Under the pieces are notes generated by a model, which saw nothing but the letters and a program-made list of their open reading frames with translations, made no database searches and was not told the DNA's origin. From assembly GCF_000331305.1 (NCBI RefSeq), contig NZ_KB217478.1, positions 7,843,481-7,907,480 of the forward strand: 64,000 bases of DNA, given 5' to 3'. The translations under genes and the position numbers were made by a program. This DNA comes from Calothrix sp. PCC 7103 (lineage in GTDB: Bacteria > Cyanobacteriota > Cyanobacteriia > Cyanobacteriales > Nostocaceae). Below, piece after piece: positions 8,922 to 17,411 of this stretch. The number at the start of each line of letters is the position of its first letter. Within the stretch, counting starts at the first letter, position 1.

Positions 8922-9080
8922 ATGGCTACTCAAGGACGAATGCTACTGTCTCACAACTATGATATTTTTGATTCGGTTATTCCCCTATTGAGTCGCGATG
9001 CATTTGCACAGGTGTTTACTGATGGGTTGGGCGCCGTTGCACTTCACCCAACCTACGACCACAATAATAATGAAAAATGA
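8922..9080 (+). CDS. Possible 52-aa leader ORF overlapping metK
   Basis: ATG at 8922 after an AAGG-like site, 53 codons, with its TGA overlapping the metK ATG (ATGA at 9077-9080). The peptide starts MATQGRMLLSHNYDIFDSVI. The overlap suggests coupling. However, its last third lies in a segment resembling the dispersed 'GTTGGG...CCCAAC' inverted repeat (about 9025-9052), so it may be accidental. No homology is recognised. Confidence 0.25.
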   Translation: MATQGRMLLSHNYDIFDSVIPLLSRDAFAQVFTDGLGAVALHPTYDHNNNEK

Positions 9081-10267
9081 AAAAAGATTTTATGTTTAGC
9101 TCCGAGTCTGTTACTGAAGGACACCCGGACAAGCTTTGTGACCAAATTAGTGATGCAATTGTTGATAAGTTTTTGCAAAAAGACCCTTATTCAAGAGTTG
9201 TTGCTGAGTGTGCTGTAGCTACGGCTATTGTATTTATTGCTGCTCGATTTGAGTCGGATGCTGTTGTTGATTTTACTAAAATTGCTCGCCAAGTTATTAA
9301 ACAAGTTGGTTACAATGACGCTGATTTTAATGCTAACACTTGCAGTATTATTACGAGTTTGAAGGAGTTACCTTATAGTGGCTATCGGTATTGGGATGCG
9401 CGACAATTATCTGATGAAGAGTTAGATTTAATACCTGTAAAAGACCAGGTTACGGTATTTGGATTTGCTTGTAATCAAACTCTAACTTTTATGCCTTTAC
9501 CGATTTGGTTAGCGCATAATTTAGCACGTCGATTAACGGCAGTACGTCAAGAAAAGATATTACCCTATATTGCCCCTGATGGTAAAACTCAAGTGGGTGT
9601 TGAATACAGTAATCGCAAACCTCACCGCATTCACAGTATCTCAATTTTAGCTAGTCAAAATCAGCAAAATGCCTCAATCGTCGCACATCAGCAAGAGATT
9701 AAAGAAGCTATCATTGATTACGTTTTTAAAGACGAACTTATCAAACCCGATAATAATACTCGTATTTTTATTGACTTTGACCAGTCTTTCACTATTGGTG
9801 GGCCATCAGTACATTCTGGTTTAACTGGTCGCAAAAATGCTATTGACACTTATGGTGAATATTCACGCCATAGCGGCGCCGCATTAAGTGGTAAAGACCC
9901 TACTCGTATTGATAGAGTGGGTGCATACGCTGCTCGTTACGCTGCAAAAAATATTGTTGCTGCTCAACTTGCTTCGGAGTGTGAGGTGCAAGTTACCTAC
10001 TCAATGGGACTCGCGCGTCCTGTTAGTATTCAAGTCGAAACCTTTGGAACAGGCGCCATTCCCGATGCTGATATTGCTGCTCTTTTAGAAGAACACTTTG
10101 ACTTCCGCTTAGGTGGCATTATTCGTAAATTTAATTTACGGGCACTGCCTGCCATTACCGATGGCGGATTTTATCGTAAACTTGCTGCTTACGGTCACGT
10201 TGGTAGAGATGATTTAAAAAATTTACCTTGGGAAGAACTTGATATGGTTCCACTTCTAAAAAGGTAA
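9077..10267 (+). CDS. metK: S-adenosylmethionine synthase, divergent type
   Basis: 396 residues from ATG. It makes SAM from methionine and ATP. Conserved parts are FSSESVTEGHPDKLCDQISD at the N-terminus, FGFACN (residues 128-133), GLTGRKN..DTYG (248-260) and the P-loop-like SGAALSGKDP (266-275). Two signatures differ from the usual bacterial enzyme. The GAGDQG loop reads IPVKDQV (residues 119-125), and the GGPxGDAG segment reads GGPSVHSG (241-248). From memory this variant belongs to a divergent MetK group outside the usual cyanobacterial one, so this may be a second or transferred copy. No riboswitch was recognised upstream. Confidence 0.85.
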   Translation: MKKDFMFSSESVTEGHPDKLCDQISDAIVDKFLQKDPYSRVVAECAVATAIVFIAARFESDAVVDFTKIARQVIKQVGYNDADFNANTCSIITSLKELPYSGYRYWDARQLSDEELDLIPVKDQVTVFGFACNQTLTFMPLPIWLAHNLARRLTAVRQEKILPYIAPDGKTQVGVEYSNRKPHRIHSISILASQNQQNASIVAHQQEIKEAIIDYVFKDELIKPDNNTRIFIDFDQSFTIGGPSVHSGLTGRKNAIDTYGEYSRHSGAALSGKDPTRIDRVGAYAARYAAKNIVAAQLASECEVQVTYSMGLARPVSIQVETFGTGAIPDADIAALLEEHFDFRLGGIIRKFNLRALPAITDGGFYRKLAAYGHVGRDDLKNLPWEELDMVPLLKR

Positions 10268-10381
10268 ACCTATAGCTCGCTTATGTTTCCACCATCTGCA
10301 AAAAAAATTACATAATTAAAAATAAGTTTTTTCTCTTATTGGTGTTAAACTAAAGTTTCACAGTTCAAGGGGGTAAAACTC

Positions 10382-10570
10382 ATGGCAACACTTAAAATTA
10401 TGCCTGACCTTGAAAATATCAACAAGGGTCTTAATGTTCCAGGGATTATTGTCTACACGAAAAGTAAAGGATTGATTACTGGAGCTAGTGACGCTCTTGA
10501 GGATATTGTCACAGAAGCTAGAGCCGAACTTTCTGAATCGAAGTCAAGCAGCGCGCGAAGTAGTAAATAA
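10382..10570 (+). CDS. 62-aa DUF5132-like small protein, apparently without its membrane segment
   Basis: ATG at 10382 with a strong site, AAGGGGGT, 6 bases upstream. The core 'YTKSKGLITGASDALEDIVT' plus 'EARAELSE' resembles, from memory, the C-terminal part of DUF5132 proteins. Those normally have a hydrophobic Gly/Ala-rich segment before it and often sit beside metal P-type ATPases; that segment is missing here. The tail is Ser-rich (SESKSSSARSSK). The next gene, a degenerate P-type ATPase, has the same AAGGGGGT ribosome-binding sequence 200 bases downstream. The role as ATPase companion is inferred by analogy to DUF1490/PacL proteins. Confidence 0.55.
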   Translation: MATLKIMPDLENINKGLNVPGIIVYTKSKGLITGASDALEDIVTEARAELSESKSSSARSSK

Positions 10571-10640
10571 ATTCTAATCCCATAGATAGCATCATTTCAG
10601 CAAATAAGAAACTTCCAAAAATTTAATTCTCCATATTATG

Positions 10641-10662
10641 GAATGGGCATCCTTGCCCGTTC
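10641..10662. repeat. Dispersed hairpin 'GGGCATCCTTGCCC' type
   Basis: GAATGGGCATCCTTGCCCGTTC forms a near-palindrome. Other copies in the window are at 39046-39067, 44338-44358 (variant) and 56902-56925. This copy lies between the 62-aa gene and the ATPase-like gene and could attenuate read-through. Confidence 0.55.
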
Positions 10663-10770
10663 TTAAGATGATGGAGATATTTATAATGTTATAAATTATG
10701 GGTTCATATTGACATGCCAAAAATAGTCATATTTAATACCGCTAATTATTTCACTTAAAGGGGGTGTGCT

Positions 10771-12744
10771 ATGAGCAATTTGTGCGAGGATATAACACAA
10801 ATATTGCAACAACTTCACAGTAATGCATTTGATGGATTAACAACTAGTGAAGCAAACTTGCGGCTCAAAAAATATGGAAACAATGAACAAGTTGAACAAC
10901 TGCGTTCAATAAAGCAAATTCTTTGGGAGCAGATTAGCGCAACGTTAGTAATTGTACTTATTTTATCTGCTGTAATTACCTCGATTTTTGGAGATTATAA
11001 AGAAGCGGTAGGAATCATCGCGATGATTGTGCTGATTTGTTGCTTGGGATTTACTCAAGAGTACCGCGCACAAAAAGCAATTATGACTCTTAAAAAACTA
11101 TCAGTACCCGATGTTAAGGTACTTCGCGATGGTTATATTCAGAAAATCTCTGCCTTGCACTTAGTACCAGGAGATATTATTTATCTTGAAACTGAGGATA
11201 TTGTACCCGCTGATTGTCAAGTATTAGAAAGCCAAAATTTCAGAGTCGAAGAAAGTGCAGATGTTATCTCTACAAGCTCGATTTATAAAAGTTCAGTAGT
11301 TATATCTGGACAAGCTAAAGCTATTGTCACCGAAACTGGAGTACACACAAAATTTGGGTGTATTACTAATCATACTACTGCAACCAGCCCTACTTTGCTT
11401 CAACTTCGTTTAGAAAAACTGGGACGAGTATTAACTATAGTTGTTTTTTCGGTTGTGGGAATTATTCTCGCTTTCGGCTTGCTGCGAGGTGAAGACCCAA
11501 AATTAATGTTTTTGACTGCAATTACTTTAGTTGTTGCTGCTTTACCTGAAGGTTTACCTGCTGTCGTTGCAATTGCTCTTGCTCTCGGCGCCCGTTCTCT
11601 GCTCAAAAGACGTATCCTAGTTCGTAACCTCTCTTGTGTTGAAAAACTTGGTTTTGTGACAGTAATTGGTTCTGGTAAAACAGGAATGAACAACTCCGCA
11701 CGTCCACAAGTTAGGAGTGCTGTTGTCAATTGCAAGCGTGCGGGTATTCGTCCGATTATGATTACACCCGAACATCCCCTCAGAGCTATTCATATTGCGA
11801 AAGAAGTAAATATTAATACAAAAGCGCGCGTTGTTACTGGTAGCCAATTCAATGATTTATTAAAAAATAAATCAACGTATAGACTAAAAAAGGTATCAGT
11901 TTATGCAAGTGTATCACCTACAGAAAAGCTAGCAATTGTTGAATCTTTAAAGCGGCGCCGACATGTTGTTGCCATAACAGGTAATGGAATTGATGATGTT
12001 CCGACATTCCATACAGCAGATATTGGGATAGCGATGGGATTACGCGGTACTGATGTTGCTAAAGAAGCTGCCGATATTGTGTTACTAGATGATAATTTCG
12101 CCAGTATTGTAGCAGCAGTGAAGCAAGGACGAGTAATATACGATAATATTCGTAAGTTTATCAAGTACCTGTTAAGTAGCAATATTGGTGAACTTTTGGT
12201 GATGTTGATTGCTCCCTTTTTGGGAATGCCATTACCTTTACTACCAATGCAAATACTTTGGATTAACCTTGCTACCGATGGATTACCTGCCTTAGCTTTG
12301 AGTCTAGAACCACCCGAACGTAATATAATGAATCGTTCCCCATACCCACATGATGAAAATATTTTTAGTCGAGGTATGGGCAAAGATATTCTTTGGATAG
12401 GATTATTGTTGGGAACTGTATCTTTAGCCACTGGTTATATTTACTTTAAAAGTGGCGCCGCAAACTGGCAGACTATGTTGCTTACAGTTCTCACTCTGTC
12501 TCAAATGGGGAATGCTTTAGCAACTCGTGCCGAACGTGAATCGCTGTTCAAAATTGGATTATTTTCAAACAAACCCCTATTAGTGGCAGTTGCACTCACG
12601 CTGTTTATGCAGCTAGTAATAATTTACGTTCCCGAATTCGCGCGAATCTTCTCAACTACACCACTCTCGGCTACCGATTTAATCGTCTGCTTAGGCTTGA
12701 GCAGTATTGTTTTCTGGTCTACAGAACTTAAAAAATCCTTTTGA
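10771..12744 (+). CDS. P-type ATPase pseudoenzyme (Ca2+-ATPase-like membrane core, no catalytic motifs, no N-domain)
   Basis: 657 residues from ATG with a strong AAGGGGGT site; normal PacL/SERCA-like pumps have about 900. The cation-ATPase N-terminal domain, A-domain, TM segments, P-domain remnant and six C-terminal helices are in order. Catalytic motifs are replaced: TGES becomes VIST (165-168), the phosphorylation motif DKTGT becomes GKTGM (302-306, the Asp is Gly302), TGD becomes TPE (332-334), and GDGxND becomes GNGIDD (404-409). The ~250-residue nucleotide-binding domain between DKTGT and TGD is reduced to ~25 residues. Ion-site residues remain: PEGLP (259-263), SSNIGE (469-474) and NLATDGLP (499-506). 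It should bind cations but cannot pump by the known cycle. The open frame argues against a recent pseudogene. Confidence 0.88.
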   Translation: MSNLCEDITQILQQLHSNAFDGLTTSEANLRLKKYGNNEQVEQLRSIKQILWEQISATLVIVLILSAVITSIFGDYKEAVGIIAMIVLICCLGFTQEYRAQKAIMTLKKLSVPDVKVLRDGYIQKISALHLVPGDIIYLETEDIVPADCQVLESQNFRVEESADVISTSSIYKSSVVISGQAKAIVTETGVHTKFGCITNHTTATSPTLLQLRLEKLGRVLTIVVFSVVGIILAFGLLRGEDPKLMFLTAITLVVAALPEGLPAVVAIALALGARSLLKRRILVRNLSCVEKLGFVTVIGSGKTGMNNSARPQVRSAVVNCKRAGIRPIMITPEHPLRAIHIAKEVNINTKARVVTGSQFNDLLKNKSTYRLKKVSVYASVSPTEKLAIVESLKRRRHVVAITGNGIDDVPTFHTADIGIAMGLRGTDVAKEAADIVLLDDNFASIVAAVKQGRVIYDNIRKFIKYLLSSNIGELLVMLIAPFLGMPLPLLPMQILWINLATDGLPALALSLEPPERNIMNRSPYPHDENIFSRGMGKDILWIGLLLGTVSLATGYIYFKSGAANWQTMLLTVLTLSQMGNALATRAERESLFKIGLFSNKPLLVAVALTLFMQLVIIYVPEFARIFSTTPLSATDLIVCLGLSSIVFWSTELKKSF

Positions 12745-13057
12745 TACACGTAAATAAAATTGCAGAAAGGCGTGCAAGGAGGATAAATCGCTCTCCGCTG
12801 CTTTTCTGCATTTGTGCGTAAGTAAATAAACCCATGAGTCTCATCATTATGGCACTATGTACAAGTGTTTTTATTTCGTTTCAAGCCAATTGTGCTGTTC
12901 ACTTGCAATTTACGCATAAAAATAATGCAATAATCGCAATTGGATAAATATACTACCGTAGCAAAATCTAAATATTCTCAACGGTTAGTTGTTAATTGTT
13001 TCTCGTTAATGGTTAATTGTTATTTATCTGGCTGTTTATACTATTAGTTTGTCACCG
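12745..13057. other. Intergenic stretch with terminator-like hairpin and TTAATTG-type short repeats
   Basis: TGCAGAAA (12761-12768) pairs with TTTCTGCA (12803-12810), a probable terminator for the ATPase-like gene. About 12985-13025 carries degenerate 'GTTAATTGTT' repeats. No gene is seen. Confidence 0.5.
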
Positions 13058-13585
13058 ATGAAAATTTCGACCGATAACCGAGTTCCCTTTCCACGCCAAA
13101 TTGTATATACTACCTACCGGGATAAAATAACCGAATTAGTTCGTTATGTGCCAGATATTCGCACTATTAACGTCAAGTCCCGACGTGAAGCAGATAACAT
13201 TATATATATAGTCAACGAGTGGCATGGTGGTGGCGAAATTCCATTGGCAGCAAGAGCGTTACTAAGTGAGGATATGCTGTCTTGGCTTGAACACGATGTC
13301 TGGGATGAATCTAAATTTACACTAGATTGGCGCCTAGAAACGCGCGCTTTTACTGAAGCCGTCTCCTGTATAGGCAAAAATACTTTTATTGAAGATGGTG
13401 ATGCAACTATTATTCAAAGTCGAGGCGAACTGAAGATAGACCCGAATCAAATACATGGGGCGCCTGCATTTCTTACAGGTCAAATAGCCCGTGTCGTCGA
13501 AGATTTTTTAGCTGCCAAAATAAAACCAAGTTTAGTCCAAATGAGCGACGGTGTGCGTAAGTACTTGGAAAGAGCAGGTAATTAA
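13058..13585 (+). CDS. SRPBCC (START/Bet v1-like) family protein
   Basis: 175 residues from the ATG at 13058; a TTG three codons upstream is less likely. The pattern 'FPRQIVYTTYRDKITELVRY' at the start, NEWHGGGEIP in the middle and 'WRLETRAFTEAV' fits the SRPBCC helix-grip fold, which makes a hydrophobic ligand pocket. Members range from lipid binders to polyketide cyclases, so the ligand cannot be named. No signal peptide or membrane segment. It ends just before a strong 12-bp hairpin at 13632-13665. Confidence 0.7.
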   Translation: MKISTDNRVPFPRQIVYTTYRDKITELVRYVPDIRTINVKSRREADNIIYIVNEWHGGGEIPLAARALLSEDMLSWLEHDVWDESKFTLDWRLETRAFTEAVSCIGKNTFIEDGDATIIQSRGELKIDPNQIHGAPAFLTGQIARVVEDFLAAKIKPSLVQMSDGVRKYLERAGN

Positions 13586-13631
13586 ACAGCTAGTTGTAAC
13601 AAAATCTGTAACGGATAAGTAATTTTGAATG

Positions 13632-13665
13632 CAAGCCATGTAGATTAAAACAACTACATGGCTTG
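13632..13665. terminator. 12-bp perfect inverted repeat
   Basis: CAAGCCATGTAG (13632-13643) and CTACATGGCTTG (13654-13665) with a 10-base loop lie right after the SRPBCC gene. There is no T-run, so it is either a factor-dependent stop or an operator for the next gene, whose start is 7 bases downstream. The hairpin could mask that gene's ribosome-binding region. Confidence 0.5.
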
Positions 13666-13671
13666 TATATT

Positions 13672-14490
13672 GTGAAGTGGCTAGCAATTTACTTTAAAGA
13701 CCCTCGTGATTATCAAATTTTATTCCTGTGTTCATTTCTGATACTGGGAATAGGTGCCAGAGATTGGACATTAAAACCTAAAGTTATTTGTGTAGCTATT
13801 GGCACGTGCTTAGTTACGCAATTATTAATGTCTTTTTTTCTCAGTAACGATTCACCCGTAGGAAAATCGCTAAAAAGTGCATTAATTACTTCTTTAGGAC
13901 TTAGTTTGCTGCTGCGTGTAGACCATTGGACAACGATGGCACTTGCAGCAACTTGTGCTATTGCAAGTAAATTTGTATTTAAAGTCGGTGATAAACACTT
14001 TTTCAACCCGGCAAACTTTGGCATTATTACAGCTTTAGTATTTACGAATGATGCTTGGGTATCACCTGGACAGTGGGGTGAAGATTGGTGGTATGCAATA
14101 ATTTTTGCTGGATGTGGAGGTATGGTTCTCAAGCGTGTTGGTCGTTGGGATACTACTGCTGCATTTTTAGGTGCCTATAGTTTACTTGAAGCTGTTCGCA
14201 ATTTTTGGCTTGAGTGGACTTGGGATGTATTCGGGCATCGTTTAATGAGTGGGTCTTTATTATTGTTTGCTTTATTTATGGTGACAGACCCTCGCTCAAT
14301 ACCCAATACCCCCATTGGCAGAGTTACTTGGGCATTATGTATTGCCGCACTCACTTTTATTTTACGCAACTACTTTTATTTATCTACCGCTGTTTTTTGG
14401 GCGTTATTTGCTCTCTCTCCTACCACAGTATGGTTTGATACTTTGTTTCAAGGACATTGTTTTAAGTGGAAAGTGAGTTGTGCTGAGTAA
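13672..14490 (+). CDS. RnfD/NqrB-family membrane protein
   Basis: 272 residues if started at the GTG at 13672; the TTG at 13663 falls inside the hairpin. It is a polytopic membrane protein with about 8-9 hydrophobic segments. The family region 'FFNPANFGIITALV' and 'MVTDPRSIPNTPIGR' corresponds to the flavin-attachment and core region of RnfD/NqrB subunits. No other Rnf or Nqr subunits are nearby, so this is a stand-alone homologue, perhaps a flavin-binding membrane redox protein. The DUF2330 gene follows after 34 bases. Confidence 0.8.
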   Translation: MKWLAIYFKDPRDYQILFLCSFLILGIGARDWTLKPKVICVAIGTCLVTQLLMSFFLSNDSPVGKSLKSALITSLGLSLLLRVDHWTTMALAATCAIASKFVFKVGDKHFFNPANFGIITALVFTNDAWVSPGQWGEDWWYAIIFAGCGGMVLKRVGRWDTTAAFLGAYSLLEAVRNFWLEWTWDVFGHRLMSGSLLLFALFMVTDPRSIPNTPIGRVTWALCIAALTFILRNYFYLSTAVFWALFALSPTTVWFDTLFQGHCFKWKVSCAE

Positions 14491-14521
14491 AAAGTTAGGA
14501 GTAAAAAGTTAGGAGTTAGGA
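14487..14521 (+). repeat. Five tandem heptamers (GTTAGGA/GTAAAAA)
   Basis: Units are GTAAAAA, GTTAGGA, GTAAAAA, GTTAGGA, GTTAGGA, ending 3 bases before the ATG of the DUF2330 gene. The GGA units supply its ribosome-binding sequence. Tandem heptamers are typical of heterocystous cyanobacteria. Confidence 0.75.
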
Positions 14522-14524
14522 GTT

Positions 14525-15799
14525 ATGAAATTAAAATTTTTGATGACGCTATTTGTTTTGTGTATTGCACTATTATGCTTTACACCTGCTGCTTGGGCTT
14601 TTTGCGGTTTTTACGTAGCTAAAGCTGATACCAAACTATATAACAAAGCATCACAGGTAGTCATTGCGAGAGACGATAAAAAAACTGTGTTAACAATGGC
14701 AAATGACTTTCAAGGTGAAGTCAAAGATTTTGCGATTGTTGTTCCTGTACCAACCGTGTTGCAAAAAGAACAAGTAATTGTTGGTAAGCCAAAAATTATC
14801 GAACGTTTGGATGCTTTTAGCGCTCCCCGTTTAGTTGAATATTTTGACCCTGACCCATGTGAGCCAAGTTATGCTAGAGAAAGCGATGTACTAAGACCCT
14901 TACCAATGCCTTTACCACCATCTGCTCGTAGCACGCGCGGTGGAGATTTGGGTGTGACGGTGGAAGCACGGTACAGTGTCGGGGAGTATGATATTTTAAT
15001 TCTTGGCGCCAAAGAATCAGGAGGTTTACAAACTTGGCTCAACCGTAACGGTTATAAAATTCCACGAGAAGCTTCTTCATTACTCAAACCTTACATTCGC
15101 CAAAAAATGAAGTTCTTTGTCGCGAAGGTAAATATCGATAAGTTTGAAGAAAGTGGTTATCAATATTTACGTCCGTTACAAATATCTTACACTTCTCCCA
15201 AATTCATGTTGCCAATTCGTTTGGGGATGATGAACGCTTTGAGTGAACAAGATTTGATAGTGTATGTACTTTCTCCACAAGGACAAGCTGAAATTACTAA
15301 CTATCGAACGGTCAAGGTTCCGAGTGATATCAACATTCCAGTATTTGTGAAAGAAGAATTTGCAGATTTTTACAAGTCGATGTTTCAAACCTCTTACACC
15401 AAAGAAGACCGTAAAGTCGCATTTCTTGAATATGCTTGGGACATGGCAAGCTGTGATCCCTGTTCTGCTGAACCTTTGAGTAATTCTGAACTAAAAGACG
15501 CTGGTGTATTTTGGGGTGATAAAAGTAATAACGTTTTTATTACCCGGTTACATGTTCGCTACACACGCGATAAGTTTCCTGAAGACTTGATATTCCAAGA
15601 AACTTCAAATAAAGAAAACTTTCAAGGACGTTACATCCTTCAGCATCCCTTTACGGGTGAAGCGAAATGCGCTACGGGTCGAGAATATAAGCGTCGTTTA
15701 AACAAACGTTTTGAACAAGAAGCACAAACTCTAGCGAAACTTACTAATTGGAATATTCGGGATATTCGTCAAAAAATCAAGCAAAAAAACCAATCTTAA
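14525..15799 (+). CDS. DUF2330 domain protein, exported
   Basis: 424 residues from ATG. A signal peptide (KFLMTLFVLCIALLCF, cleavage probably after AWA, residue 26) is followed by the DUF2330 start 'CGFYVAKADTKLYNKASQVV'. The domain contains repeated Cys residues (DPCEPSY, CDPCSAE), suggesting disulfides or metal binding in the periplasm. The function is unknown. It lies 34 bases behind the RnfD-like gene and is probably co-transcribed. From memory this pairing recurs in cyanobacteria and hints at a periplasm-linked redox role. Confidence 0.85.
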   Translation: MKLKFLMTLFVLCIALLCFTPAAWAFCGFYVAKADTKLYNKASQVVIARDDKKTVLTMANDFQGEVKDFAIVVPVPTVLQKEQVIVGKPKIIERLDAFSAPRLVEYFDPDPCEPSYARESDVLRPLPMPLPPSARSTRGGDLGVTVEARYSVGEYDILILGAKESGGLQTWLNRNGYKIPREASSLLKPYIRQKMKFFVAKVNIDKFEESGYQYLRPLQISYTSPKFMLPIRLGMMNALSEQDLIVYVLSPQGQAEITNYRTVKVPSDINIPVFVKEEFADFYKSMFQTSYTKEDRKVAFLEYAWDMASCDPCSAEPLSNSELKDAGVFWGDKSNNVFITRLHVRYTRDKFPEDLIFQETSNKENFQGRYILQHPFTGEAKCATGREYKRRLNKRFEQEAQTLAKLTNWNIRDIRQKIKQKNQS

Positions 15800-15913
15800 G
15801 AACTAAAGCCTTCCCCTTTTCTCATCAAACAGGTAATATCACCATCAAGGGTAATATTACTTATGCAGACCATAAGCAATACTCAGATAGCATCGTTTGG
15901 CTTGAATTATTGC

Positions 15914-16549
15914 ATGAGTGGATTGGAGGAACAATTACGTCGATTAGTTGAAGAAGCTTGTGGACATCCACCCGGAAGTCCACAAAGAGCTAGAGTTTTG
16001 ACGCAAATTATTCGTTTAGTTACCGTCAGACTGTGGAGAGAAAATACTTCTTATTATCAAGACGCTTTACAGCAAACTTGGTTATATTTCTGCCGAAATA
16101 TTTGCGAGGGTTATGACCCTGACCGGGGAACGGTTGTAACGTGGCTGAATGCGTACTTAAAGCATAGGTTACAAGATTTGTACCTAAAAACACAAGAAGA
16201 CAATATCAGAAAAGCATCTTTGGGCATACAGCAGTTAGCTTCGGGTGATAAGAGTGATATATATGACCCTGTTGACAATATTGCTGCACCTCCTGACGCT
16301 CCCCCTATTTTAGAAAATGTTCAGTTGTGGGCAGAAGCTGATATATTAGGTGACTTGCGTCAAACTCATATTCAAGGACGACCCGATGTAAATTGTCAGG
16401 TGTTAATCTTGAAACGTTTACCACCAGAAGTTAGTTGGAAGGAATTAGGGAACGAATACGGATTAACAGTTTCGACGTTAAGCAGTTTTTACCAGCGTCA
16501 GTGTATACCTAGGTTACGTCAATTTGCAGAAAGCGAAGGTTATCTATGA
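15914..16549 (+). CDS. Sigma-70-family-like regulator
   Basis: 211 residues from the ATG at 15914 (MSGLEEQLRRLVEEACGHPP); an in-frame ATG at 15863 would add 17 residues. A region-2-like helix bundle (YYQDALQQTWLYFCRNI, YDPDRGTVVTWLNAYLKHRL) and a C-terminal helix-turn-helix of region-4 type (SWKELGNEYGLTVSTLSSFY) point to a minimal sigma factor. This cyanobacterial family is often found beside DUF1822 or CHAT-domain genes, but no intact partner follows here. Target promoters are unknown. Confidence 0.75.
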   Translation: MSGLEEQLRRLVEEACGHPPGSPQRARVLTQIIRLVTVRLWRENTSYYQDALQQTWLYFCRNICEGYDPDRGTVVTWLNAYLKHRLQDLYLKTQEDNIRKASLGIQQLASGDKSDIYDPVDNIAAPPDAPPILENVQLWAEADILGDLRQTHIQGRPDVNCQVLILKRLPPEVSWKELGNEYGLTVSTLSSFYQRQCIPRLRQFAESEGYL

Positions 16550-17378
16550 GTTGGTGTTCATTATAGTGTTTATTCTGCCGCTACCTCTATCATCACTTGA
16601 AAACATTACTGCATCAACTCTACCGCTACCTCTTTCGCAGTCAAAAAATATCATCATTTTTCTTTCCTCGATTTTAATTAATAGTTTTACGTTGCAAATA
16701 TTTATTTCCCAGAGTCAAATAGATACAGGCATTAAGAGAGTATGTAAACTGAATTCAGTTTCGAGTTTAAATACATCAAGTCCAATTACACCCTGGCTCT
16801 TGTGCAATCAGGATTTTTTTTTGACTGTTTTTAAAGAATTCTCCGAACTGGTAGAATGTAGTCCAGATGCCCGTCAATATCAAAGGCGCCCAATTCAGCC
16901 AATATATATATTCATATTTCAAATAATCAAGTATCCATTTGACATTAAATATCTCTTTTATCCAAAAAAATTGATAATTTAAAGATTGTTTGGAACTATT
17001 TATTATCATTGACCCTGATTAATGTTTAATAATGTTTGAACTTTTTCTCAGCTTTACATAGAGAATTTCCTTTCACCTGAGTATTTCTCCGTAAAGTAGC
17101 AAAAAATAATTACTTAAATTTATTCTCTTAAGTATCTATTTAGTGCTAATTATTATTCTTAATAAAAACTTTTTTTCTAAGTATTTCTTACTTAGATAAG
17201 TAGAATTATCAGTCAGTAAAAACCACAAACAGCACAGGACTATATATTGACAATATTAAGAAAATATTAAGCAGATATAAAGAAACTCGCTTTATCTGCG
17301 AGTATTTCACTAAATTATAAATTGATAATTATTATAAATTAAGAGAATTTACGCATAGTTTGGCACTTACGTAAAAAA
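16550..17378. other. Long AT-rich stretch without a supported gene
   Basis: A plus-strand open frame reaches 16982, but its composition (Leu/Ile/Ser-rich, no motif) and its origin inside the sigma gene argue against coding. Its 'LPLPLS' beginning faintly recalls DUF1822 proteins, which often follow this sigma family, so it could be a decayed remnant. Beyond 16983 I see only AT-rich sequence. Confidence 0.4.
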
Positions 17379-17409
17379 AAACCGGGTTTCTTCAAGAAAC
17401 CCGGTTTCT
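17371..17409 (-). terminator. Rho-independent terminator of pyrC, made from a dispersed repeat
   Basis: On the minus strand the stem AAACCGGGTTTCTT/AAGAAACCCGGTTT is followed by nine T residues just behind the pyrC stop. The inner palindrome AGAAACCCGGTTTCT (17395-17409) recurs at 36113-36127. Confidence 0.85.
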
Positions 17410-17411
17410 AG

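Noticed and set aside
11400-12431. Long minus-strand ORFs opposite the P-type ATPase-like gene
   Set aside because: Codon shadows of the plus-strand gene; Ser/Thr/Arg-rich translations without motifs.
13663-13671. TTG start for the RnfD-like gene
   Set aside because: The codon lies within the right arm of a 12-bp hairpin; the GTG at 13672 is preferred, although neither has a good ribosome-binding site.
16524-16982. 152-codon ORF after the sigma-like gene
   Set aside because: Starts with TTG inside the sigma gene, low-complexity Leu/Ile/Ser composition, no ribosome-binding site or motif. Kept only as a comment on a possible DUF1822 remnant.
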